From JBOGED01 sp050743625 (GTDB lineage: Bacteria > Actinomycetota > Nitriliruptoria > Euzebyales > Egibacteraceae), in contig JBOGED010000495.1 in NCBI GenBank assembly GCA_050743625.1, forward strand, positions 1 through 11,048: a stretch of 11,048 nucleotides of DNA. Reading direction: 5' to 3'. The notes beneath the pieces are model-generated. The model had not been told where the DNA came from and ran no database searches. It worked only from the letters and a program-made list of their open reading frames with translations. Positions 6,517 through 11,048 of this stretch are shown here, one piece after another (the first letter of the stretch is position 1; each line of letters starts with the position of its first letter). Made by a program: the position numbers and the translations under genes.

Positions 6517-6909
6517 TTATAATGCCGCCAGAATATGGACCTGGAAACCGAGCCGGTTGATAAATCCATCAGTGTCTCTGACCACGAGTCGAGCAATTAC
6601 TTGTACACGCCCGGCTTCATTCAAGCCAGCATTCACTGAATCCACAGCCCACAACGCACCGATGGCTGTACCCTGATTAGAAATACTCGCCAATGATGCA
6701 CCCGCAGTTAAATTGATTAATTGGCCTGGCTGGAAGAAGGGGCCAATGGCAAAGATGAGGTCGTCGACCGCTTGGCTTTCATCGCCGAGCGGGGTGAAAT
6801 TGAACACTGCCGTGCCGCTAATGATAAATAGACGATTAGCGTTCCCAGGCCCATTGACGACGACCTCCATTTGCTGGACATTGGCGAAACTTTGTACCTG
6901 TATAGTCAT
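6517..6909 (-). CDS. Low-GC orphan protein, function unknown
   Basis: A 130-residue protein starting at ATG 6909, with AGGAG on the - strand about seven bases upstream. I do not recognise the family. The sequence is rich in short hydrophobic/polar alternations typical of beta strands (MTIQVQSFANVQQMEVVVNG, FIISGTAVFNFTPLGDESQA, VQVIARLVVRDTDGFINRLG) and poor in charge and Cys. No signal peptide or membrane helix. The middle, DDLIFAIGPFFQPGQLINLT, is hydrophobic. Codon use is unlike the neighbours: ATA, ATT, AAT and three TTA codons in a genome where TTA is normally rare. The likely explanation is acquisition from a lower-GC source. In Streptomyces, TTA codons need the bldA tRNA and can delay expression, which might apply here. 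It is not obviously in an operon; the next gene upstream is divergent. Confidence 0.8.
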   Translation of the reverse strand: MTIQVQSFANVQQMEVVVNGPGNANRLFIISGTAVFNFTPLGDESQAVDDLIFAIGPFFQPGQLINLTAGASLASISNQGTAIGALWAVDSVNAGLNEAGRVQVIARLVVRDTDGFINRLGFQVHILAAL

Positions 6910-6973
6910 GGTTGTGCTCCTATTTGTTGAGTAGTTAGCCCCGACCGTTCGTGGAGGACGGTGACGGCGGGGG

Positions 6974-7171
6974 GTGGGTTGCGTGGCAGCGGTAGTGAGC
7001 TTGATCATCGCAGTCCTTCTCGGCGCTCCCGAGACGGCTGTGGCGGTCGACTTCTCAGACTGTGTCAATGGTGGGGGATACGTGTCGTCGTGGTTGGACG
7101 AGACAGGTTCCTGGGAGCATTTCTGCCATGGCGGTGAACACGACGGCGAAACCTGGTGGACTAACCCTTAG
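6974..7171 (+). CDS. Small secreted protein
   Basis: A 65-residue product with a hydrophobic N-terminus (MGCVAAVVSLIIAVLLGAPE) and an ETAVAVD cleavage-like site near residue 24, leaving a mature peptide of about 41 residues. The mature part has two Cys (in DFSDC and HFC), many Gly/Trp/His and ends GETWWTNP. In-frame GTGs at 6974, 6983 and 6995 are all possible starts. The only good Shine-Dalgarno (GGAGG, 6953-6957) is rather far from 6974, and a G-rich stretch at 6966-6974 could serve 6983. It is divergent from the low-GC orphan gene. The stem-loop at 7173-7210 begins two bases after its stop, supporting a real transcription unit. Function unknown. Confidence 0.5.
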   Translation: MGCVAAVVSLIIAVLLGAPETAVAVDFSDCVNGGGYVSSWLDETGSWEHFCHGGEHDGETWWTNP

Positions 7172-7172
7172 T

Positions 7173-7210
7173 CCACCTATAGTTGCGGGCTCCCCTCTGG
7201 CTATAGGTGG
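7173..7210. terminator. Perfect 10-bp stem-loop after the small secreted gene
   Basis: CCACCTATAG (7173-7182) and CTATAGGTGG (7201-7210) pair perfectly around an 18-base loop, starting two bases past the stop codon at 7169-7171. There is no clear T-run. Placement suggests a transcription terminator for the + strand gene, but the strongly palindromic, AT-containing arms could also be a protein-binding site. Confidence 0.5.
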
Positions 7211-7361
7211 TGACCGCAGCGCTCGTGGCGTTTGGGACCTTTTCTTGGTACTCCTTCCAACCAGAGTGATGACCCCGCGAAGATGTGGGTGCGCTAGCGG
7301 AGGCAGCTCCCGCGCGCTTCGCCTGGCACGGGCGGAGGGGACGGGGCGCATGGGACGCTCG
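7211..7361. other. Spacer between convergent genes
   Basis: About 150 bases between the stem-loop and the stop of the proline-rich secreted protein gene. I see no convincing gene, repeat or RNA in it. Confidence 0.4.
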
Positions 7362-7862
7362 TCAGCCGCAGTAGGTGTAGAGCGTCGGGGACCGAAGCTT
7401 CTGGCCGCTGCTGGTCAGGGTCTCGGTGAAGATCTTCATCGCGTCGTGGTCGTCGCAGACGTATGAGACCGGCAGATTGACGAATCCGTCGGAGCTGGTC
7501 TCTTGCGCCAGCGTGCGGTCGAGCTGCAACGGCTTGTCCTGACGGAGCCGCACCGTGACTGTCGAGGTTTGTGAGCCGCACGCACCCTCCAGCCGTCCGC
7601 CACCGCCGGTGACGATGTTGGGCTCTAGCTGTCCGGGGAAATATGTGTCGGTCGGCTGTTCGACGAATAGCTGGCAAGGCGGCGGTCCCGGCGGCGGCGG
7701 GGGCGGCTCTTGGCAGCTCGGTGGCGGTATCGGTTCGTCGCAGGTCTGGAAGGCCAGCGCGGGCGTTGTCGGCAGCAAAGCCGACACTGCGACCGCGGCG
7801 GTCAGGGTTGCCAGCACGGCAGCAAGCCGGGCGCGCCGGCCGATCATCTGGGTGTAGTGCAT
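7362..7862 (-). CDS. Secreted proline-rich protein with six cysteines
   Basis: A 166-residue exported protein. ATG 7862 is preceded by AAGGAG at six bases, favouring it over the in-frame ATG 7901. The N-terminus has MIGRRARLAAVLATLTAAVA followed by an Ala/Leu core and TTPALA-FQ, a Sec signal with likely cleavage after residue 37. A proline-rich, low-complexity stretch follows (residues 44-62, IPPPSCQEPPPPPPGPPP). Next comes a compact domain with VTVRLRQDKPLQLDRTLAQE and FVNLPVSYVCDDHDAMKIFT, ending LYTYCG. All six Cys (41, 50, 63, 95, 136, 165) are in the mature part, allowing three disulfides. No enzyme motif or cell-wall anchor is visible. It looks like a small extracellular or periplasmic structural or binding protein; I recognise no family. 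Confidence 0.75.
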   Translation of the reverse strand: MHYTQMIGRRARLAAVLATLTAAVAVSALLPTTPALAFQTCDEPIPPPSCQEPPPPPPGPPPCQLFVEQPTDTYFPGQLEPNIVTGGGGRLEGACGSQTSTVTVRLRQDKPLQLDRTLAQETSSDGFVNLPVSYVCDDHDAMKIFTETLTSSGQKLRSPTLYTYCG

Positions 7863-7874
7863 GGTGTTCTCCTT

Positions 7875-7896
7875 GAAGCGGCATCGTTGCCGCTTC
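7875..7896 (-). promoter_or_regulatory. Perfect hairpin touching the ribosome binding site
   Basis: GAAGCGGC (7875-7882) and GCCGCTTC (7889-7896) form a perfect 8-bp stem with a 6-base loop. On the - strand transcript it ends exactly where AAGGAG (7874-7869) begins, 12 bases before ATG 7862. It could modulate translation initiation, protect the 5' end of the mRNA, or be an operator half-site pair. No mechanism is shown by the sequence alone. Confidence 0.45.
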
Positions 7897-7972
7897 GTCA
7901 TGAGGGTTGTCCGAGGTCTCGGGGGGCAGATCTGTCCCGGCGGTGACGCTCGCAATGTGTCGGCCATCACGC

Positions 7973-8401
7973 TCAGCCAGCCGGCCGGCGCACCGCGCCG
8001 TCAAACCCGAGAAGGTGCACCGCCGTCAGACGTCTTGGTGTCACCGGGATGTATCCGCTACTCGTTGACCGGCCCGACAGGCGATCGTGGCGGATGTTCG
8101 CTGCCATGCGAGTGATCCCAGTTCCGTGGTGGAGGGCGGTGGCTGTGATGGCGACTCCTAGGCGGAAGCCGTGATTGATGGGTGCCAGGATCAGGCAGAT
8201 GAGGACCATCGCGGGCCGTGGCCCGATTACGTGGCTGCCTGCGCCGGGGGCGCTTCGGTGGAGCCTCCAGCCGTCTGCGGTCAAGGCGACGCCGGTGACG
8301 GCGATGCTGTGGGCGAGGGCCGCAGTGACGACCACGAGTCCCAGGGCGGCGGCGATGAGCCCGGCGATTGCAGGCGACCGCCGAAAGCTTTTCGTCTTCA
8401 T
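7973..8401 (-). CDS. Small membrane protein coupled to the glycosyltransferase gene
   Basis: A 142-residue protein whose ATG 8401 overlaps the glycosyltransferase stop as ATGA, so it is probably translated by the same ribosomes. The N-terminus MKTKSFRRSPAIAGLIAAAL leads into a helix at about 12-32. A second helix is near 63-85 (AMVLICLILAPINHG and onward). The last 50 residues are basic and polar and look less protein-like, so an undetected frameshift or extension past the true end is possible. No family recognised. Likely role, by context only: membrane partner of the glycosyltransferase or DoxX-like protein. Confidence 0.5.
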   Translation of the reverse strand: MKTKSFRRSPAIAGLIAAALGLVVVTAALAHSIAVTGVALTADGWRLHRSAPGAGSHVIGPRPAMVLICLILAPINHGFRLGVAITATALHHGTGITRMAANIRHDRLSGRSTSSGYIPVTPRRLTAVHLLGFDGAVRRPAG

Positions 8402-9561
8402 CGCAACACGTTCCTGGCGATTGTCTCGAGTGTGATAACGGCCTGGTCGACTGGCGGCAGGTGGTCGATCTCGGCGGCTAGGCGTTGGGCTGCTTGCCGG
8501 TAGGAACTGTCGTGGAGGAGGGTGCGGACGGCCTGGGGCAGCTGGCCGATTGCCGCGGGTCCGTCAAGGGCGATGCCGGCGCCGAGTGCGGCCACCCTGC
8601 GGGCGTTGTCGGGTTGGTCGCCGAATAGGGGTAGCAGCGCCATGGGCACGCCTGCGGCCAGGCCGGTGATGACCGAACCGGCGCCGCCGTGGCAGACCAT
8701 GGCCGCGGCGTGGGGCATGGCCTGGTCTTGGGGCAGCCAGCGCTCGACCCGGACGTGTGGGGGCAGCGGCCCGAGCGTGGCGGGGTCGCCGGTGTCGCCG
8801 AGGCCGACGACCACACGGATTGGGAGGGCGGCCAGGGCGTTGATGGCGGCGGGATACAGGTGTGAGTAGGGCGGGGCCATGCCGGCGACCGTGCCGAAGC
8901 TGAGGTAGATCAGCGGGTCGTCTCCTGGTGGCAGCCACGGCGGCTTCGTGCGGCGGTGTTCGCGCGGTGCGCGGAACCGCAGGGTGTTGGCCGACCCGGG
9001 GATTGTCGGATCTTCCAGGGACGCCGGCACGAGTGTGAAGTAGGGGCCGCGGCGTAGCCACTGGCCTTCGTAGGCCGGGGGTAAGCCGGCCTCGGCTCGC
9101 ATCTGGGCCACGGGTGCGGCGTGTTGCCGTGTGCCCTGATCGATGACCGCGGCGAGCTCGATCCTCACGGTCACGTGGGGTAGACCTTCGCGTTCGGCTG
9201 CGAGCAGGGAGGCTAGTTCGGCGGTTTCGCGCAGGATCACGTGGGGTCGCCAGGTGCGGATGGCGTCGGTCATGCAGGGCAGCGCGGCTCGCGGGCCGAG
9301 CCGGGAGAAGATCTCCACCCCAAGCCGGGTGGCGGCCTGGTCCGGTGGCAGCCCCGACAGCGTTGCCATGGCGGCGGCCCGTGCCTCGGCGGAGACGTCG
9401 GCGCAGGGGTGGTGGGGCAGGCCGGCGTCGGCGACGGCGGGTGCGAATGATTCGGGCGCCACGACCAGCAGCTCGTGGCCGGCGCGTCGGCAGGCGTCCG
9501 CGAACGGCAGCAGCGGGCGGAAGTGCCCGGTGAGGGCGTTGGTCGCGATCAAGATCCGCAT
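8398..9561 (-). CDS. GT1-family glycosyltransferase
   Basis: A 387-residue GT-B fold enzyme of the UGT/macrolide-glycosyltransferase type, which transfers a sugar from an NDP-sugar to a small lipophilic acceptor. The start MRILIATNALTGHFRPLLPF contains the family's N-terminal strand and the probable catalytic base His13. The acceptor half covers about residues 1-205. The donor half has PLIYLSFGTVAGM (216-228), VERWLPQDQAMPHAAAMVCH (272-291), HGGAGS (291-296, diphosphate/sugar binding) and PLFGDQPDNARRV (311-323). Length is normal for the family. It lies 16 bases after the DoxX-like gene and overlaps the next gene by four bases, in an operon opposite a MarR repressor. Natural-product tailoring and glycosylation of a toxic compound are both plausible; no biosynthetic genes are visible, so detoxification or resistance fits the MarR context slightly better. 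Confidence 0.9.
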   Translation of the reverse strand: MRILIATNALTGHFRPLLPFADACRRAGHELLVVAPESFAPAVADAGLPHHPCADVSAEARAAAMATLSGLPPDQAATRLGVEIFSRLGPRAALPCMTDAIRTWRPHVILRETAELASLLAAEREGLPHVTVRIELAAVIDQGTRQHAAPVAQMRAEAGLPPAYEGQWLRRGPYFTLVPASLEDPTIPGSANTLRFRAPREHRRTKPPWLPPGDDPLIYLSFGTVAGMAPPYSHLYPAAINALAALPIRVVVGLGDTGDPATLGPLPPHVRVERWLPQDQAMPHAAAMVCHGGAGSVITGLAAGVPMALLPLFGDQPDNARRVAALGAGIALDGPAAIGQLPQAVRTLLHDSSYRQAAQRLAAEIDHLPPVDQAVITLETIARNVLR

Positions 9562-9577
9562 GGTCGTGTCCCGGCGG

Positions 9578-9943
9578 CTAGAGGGCTGCGAGCCCGGCGG
9601 TGAAGGCGGCTGCGCTCAGCAGTAGCGGCACGCCGGCGTAGGCGAGTTTCGTCGGCGGGTCGCCGGCGCGGACGTGGTAGACGATCGCCCCGGACATGAG
9701 CAGGACCAGCCCGGCCGCGGCGGCGATCCCCAAGGGCACGAAGGCGAGCCCGGCCAGCAAGCCGGCGGCGGCGAGCAGCTCGAGTGAGCCGATCGCCCGA
9801 TACAGCGGCAGGCCGACCCGCAGGCCCAACAGCTGCTTGGTGGCCAGGTCGAGGTCGCCGGCTGGGATGCGAATGTTCCTGGTCCCCGACGTCACGAACA
9901 CCAAGGCGTCGAGGATGAACAGCCCGATGACAGCGGTACGCAC
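9578..9943 (-). CDS. DoxX-like four-helix membrane protein
   Basis: A 121-residue integral membrane protein resembling the DoxX-like family. Four hydrophobic segments are visible: RTAVIGLFILDALVFVTSG, AIGSLELLAAAGLLAGLAFV, LGIAAAAGLVLLMSGAIVYH and AYAGVPLLLSAAAFTAGLAA. The segment TKQLLGLRVGLPLYRAIGSL between helices 1 and 2 is typical of this group. GTG 9943 was selected because GGGAGGG (9954-9948, - strand) lies just upstream and because the family starts with helix 1; the frame stays open further upstream through the promoter but that stretch is not protein-like. First gene of the operon with the glycosyltransferase, controlled from the shared region with marR. DoxX relatives are linked to oxidative or thiol stress or remain uncharacterised; a specific reaction is not evident. 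Confidence 0.8.
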   Translation of the reverse strand: MRTAVIGLFILDALVFVTSGTRNIRIPAGDLDLATKQLLGLRVGLPLYRAIGSLELLAAAGLLAGLAFVPLGIAAAAGLVLLMSGAIVYHVRAGDPPTKLAYAGVPLLLSAAAFTAGLAAL

Positions 9944-9966
9944 GGCACCCTCCCTAGTTGAGGTCT

Positions 9967-9977
9967 TCAACCTTTGA
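9967..9977. promoter_or_regulatory. Left MarR operator candidate
   Basis: TCAACCTTTGA, a near-perfect palindrome differing at one base from the site at 10011-10021. It would lie at the start of the DoxX-operon transcript, where binding should block transcription. Confidence 0.55.
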
Positions 9978-9985
9978 CGAGCCCA

Positions 9986-10014
9986 AGCATCGCGGATAAA
10001 CGTGAAGATGTCAA
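9986..10014 (-). promoter_or_regulatory. Probable promoter of the DoxX-glycosyltransferase operon
   Basis: On the - strand, a consensus -35 TTGACA (10014-10009) is followed after 17 bases by a weak -10 GATGCT (9991-9986). The predicted start of transcription is near 9979. The right operator overlaps the -35 and the left operator covers the first transcribed bases. Confidence 0.5.
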
Positions 10015-10021
10015 CCGTTGA
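10011..10021. promoter_or_regulatory. Right MarR operator candidate
   Basis: TCAACCGTTGA, a perfect 11-bp palindrome. It overlaps the -35 of both divergent promoters (TTGACA on -, TTGAAG on +), so one bound MarR dimer could repress both units. Centre-to-centre distance to the left site is 44 bp. Confidence 0.6.
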
Positions 10022-10052
10022 AGACCACAACCATCCGGCTAGACTGGCGCCA
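10018..10052 (+). promoter_or_regulatory. marR promoter, probably leaderless
   Basis: -35 TTGAAG (10018-10023), 16-base spacer, -10 TAGACT (10040-10045). The first base of the ATG (10052) lies seven bases after the -10 end, and there is no Shine-Dalgarno upstream, so transcription probably begins at the A of the start codon, as is common in actinobacteria. Confidence 0.55.
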
Positions 10053-10492
10053 TGAGCGCCCTTGCCAGGCCCGGCGCCCCCGGCGTGGAGATCACCGAGT
10101 TCGCCATGCTGCTGTATGAGTTCATGGAACGGCTGCGCGGCGAACACGAAGAAGCCGCCGCCTCCGCCAGCCTCACACCAGCACAGGCCACCCTGCTGAC
10201 CTTGCTGTCTGAGCCCACATCAATGCGCAACCTCGCCACGCGCATGGGCTGCGACCCGTCCAACATCACCGGCATCGTCGACCGGCTAGAAGACAAAGGC
10301 CTGGTCGAACGCCTCGCCGATCCCTCAGACCGGCGGGTCAAACAGATCGCCCCGACCCAAGCAGGCCGCGACACCGTGGCCCGCTTTCAAGACCAGCTCG
10401 TGCACCTGTCATCCCTCGCCAAACTCAACCCCGACGCCAGACAAGGCCTACTCGCCATCCTCCGCCAAACCCAAAACCAACCAACCGACTGA
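10052..10492 (+). CDS. MarR-family transcriptional regulator
   Basis: A 146-residue winged-helix repressor. Helix 1 includes EFAMLLYEFMERLRGEHEEA (dimerisation). The DNA-binding part is LTPAQATLLTLLSEP (41-55), SMRNLATRMGCDPSNITGIV (57-76) as the helix-turn-helix, DRLEDKGLVERL, and a wing with DPSDRRVKQIAPTQAG (90-105). The C-terminal helix ends at 146. Length is normal. It is divergent from the DoxX-like gene with two palindromes between them, the classic layout for a MarR protein repressing itself and its neighbours until a small ligand or oxidant binds. Only one Cys (Cys67, in the DNA-binding helix-turn-helix) is present, so a two-cysteine OhrR-type disulfide switch is unlikely and a small-molecule ligand is the better guess. 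Confidence 0.93.
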   Translation: MSALARPGAPGVEITEFAMLLYEFMERLRGEHEEAAASASLTPAQATLLTLLSEPTSMRNLATRMGCDPSNITGIVDRLEDKGLVERLADPSDRRVKQIAPTQAGRDTVARFQDQLVHLSSLAKLNPDARQGLLAILRQTQNQPTD

Positions 10493-10611
10493 ACTGCCCC
10501 GGCCTTCGTGGAGGCTCGGTGAGGATCGCAACCCTGAGTACACCGCCGCGCTGGAGGCCAACACCGCCCAGCATCGGCCCTACAGGGTCGGTGAGGATGG
10601 CAACACCGTGG
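10493..10611. repeat. Gene debris with an imperfect direct repeat
   Basis: TCGGTGAGGATCGCAAC (10516-10532) recurs as TCGGTGAGGATGGCAAC (10588-10604), one mismatch, 72 bases apart (24 codons). Both strands have open, coding-like frames here. The + frame reads GEDRNPEYTAALEANTAQHR around 10518-10577 and then YRVGEDGNTVVTDTIAG, but it lacks a start. It may be a remnant of a former gene on either strand; identity unknown. Confidence 0.35.
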
Positions 10612-10794
10612 TCACCGACACGATCGCCGGCGAGGGTGGAGCCGGTGCTGGCGCGGGCTTCGCCTCCTGTGTGGCCTCCTGGTCGCGAAGAACGCGAGGT
10701 AGTCATCGAGATCTTCGGCGTAAAGCGGTCGGACGGTGATGCGAGGCCGGTAGTCGTCAGCAGGGTCGGGGTTGTGGTCTTGGGGGAAGTTCAC
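10612..10794 (-). CDS. Short protein after the relaxase, possibly frameshifted
   Basis: GTG 10794 follows the relaxase stop by 12 bases, with AGGAG (10808-10804, overlapping that stop) as ribosome binding site. The first 37 residues (NFPQDHNPDPADDYRPRITV then RPLYAEDLDDYLAFFA) look like real, acidic protein. After that the frame turns into an Arg-rich tail of a type usually seen in wrong frames. Losing one base near 10686 would explain this: the alternative frame continues DQEATQEAKPAPAPAPPSPA and IVSVTTVLPSSPTL and stops at 10580. So the gene probably codes about 71 residues with an Ala/Pro-rich tail, or is decaying. No family recognised. Confidence 0.4.
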   Translation of the reverse strand: MNFPQDHNPDPADDYRPRITVRPLYAEDLDDYLAFFATRRPHRRRSPRQHRLHPRRRSCR

Positions 10795-10806
10795 GCGTTT
10801 CGACTC

Positions 10807-11048
10807 CTACATGCTGATGCTCATCCCGCGGCCGGTGTCACGGCCGCGGTTGGTGACTCGTTCGATGGACTCGTGGCAGGCCCGCCACGCGCGGCGCTGG
10901 TCGAACTCACAGGGCTGGGGACCGAGGGCGTCGCGCTCGTCGACGATCTCGTAGCGGTCGCGGTAGCCGGCGACCTGCTCGGCCGCGGCACGCCAGACAC
11001 GCTGACCACGACGCGAGTCCGGCCGTGGGCCCAGCAGCCCCTCCAGCC
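10807..11048 (-). CDS. C-terminal end of a MobF-type (TrwC/TraA-like) relaxase, partial
   Basis: An open frame enters from the right edge and stops at TAG 10809-10807; 79 codons are visible and no start is expected within the window. It reads LEGLLGPRPDSRRGQRVWRA, AAEQVAGYRDRYEIVDERDA, LGPQPCEFDQRRAWRACHES and IERVTNRGR. The pattern LGxRP...R..W..AA..V..YR.RY.I.D....LG..P resembles the extreme C-terminus of large actinobacterial relaxase/helicase proteins that nick the transfer origin and unwind the strand. Catalytic Tyr and His motifs and the helicase domain would lie outside the window, so the assignment rests on tail similarity recalled from memory plus the coupling protein at the other end. 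It runs opposite to the left operon. Confidence 0.6.
   Translation of the reverse strand, partial: LEGLLGPRPDSRRGQRVWRAAAEQVAGYRDRYEIVDERDALGPQPCEFDQRRAWRACHESIERVTNRGRDTGRGMSISM

Noticed and set aside
5368..6522. Long + strand open frame of 384 codons across the insertion sequence
   Set aside because: It is antisense to a clear IS630 transposase with DDE residues and terminal repeats; the + product has no protein-like features.
6910..7068. Upstream extension of the low-GC orphan protein to position 7068
   Set aside because: The added residues overlap the divergent secreted gene and look random; AGGAG before ATG 6909 fixes the shorter start.
9143..9625. + strand frame opposite the glycosyltransferase N-terminus
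   Set aside because: Ser/Arg/Ala-rich shadow of a clear GT1 gene.
9944..10147. Upstream extension of the DoxX-like protein across the promoter into marR
   Set aside because: It would overlap marR and both operators; GTG 9943 has a good ribosome binding site and starts at helix 1.
10512..10604. The repeated 17-mer as the start of an iteron or CRISPR-like array
   Set aside because: Only two copies with a mismatch, and spacing in whole codons fits coding debris better.
1..11048. CRISPR array, tRNA or rRNA genes
   Set aside because: No regularly spaced repeats and no recognisable tRNA or rRNA sequence seen on either strand.

Overview
The window is from a high-GC actinobacterium, probably of the Pseudonocardiales or Frankiales type. 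The evidence is the GC-rich third codon positions, frequent GTG starts, chains of genes overlapping by four bases, and the kinds of IS630 and IS256 transposase present. The overall setting looks like a conjugative element (an integrative and conjugative element or a plasmid) with later insertions and cargo. This is inferred from gene content, because no attachment site or replication origin is visible.

Left part (1-4251, + strand): a transfer/DNA-processing operon. It encodes a TraG/VirD4-type coupling protein (5' end outside the window), an unrecognised 203-residue protein, a primase-polymerase (AEP/Prim-Pol) protein, a 47-residue secreted or membrane peptide, a 134-residue unknown, a 101-residue membrane protein, and a single-stranded DNA-binding protein with its own ribosome binding site. 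The first six genes are joined by GTGA or ATGA overlaps. A hairpin follows ssb. At the right edge (10807-11048, - strand) is the C-terminal tail of what looks like a MobF (TrwC/TraA-type) relaxase, so the two transfer-related blocks converge on the material between them.

Insertion zone (4368-6481): a truncated, frameshifted IS256-family end runs into a 51-bp solo end of an IS630-family element. Next come a complete tautomerase gene (malonate-semialdehyde-decarboxylase-like group) and a complete 1,145-bp copy of the same IS630 element flanked by TA. The transposase of that copy is split into two frames.

Middle cargo (6482-7862): a low-GC orphan gene with TTA codons, a small secreted protein on the opposite strand, a strong stem-loop, and a secreted proline-rich protein with six cysteines whose ribosome binding site abuts a perfect hairpin.

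Right cargo (7973-10492): a compact regulated locus. A MarR repressor (apparently leaderless) is divergent from a DoxX-like membrane protein, a GT1-family glycosyltransferase and a small membrane protein translationally coupled to it. Two near-identical 11-bp palindromes in the shared intergenic region are the likely MarR operators. The arrangement suggests inducible modification of a small molecule, but the substrate cannot be told from sequence. Between this locus and the relaxase lies gene debris (10493-10794).
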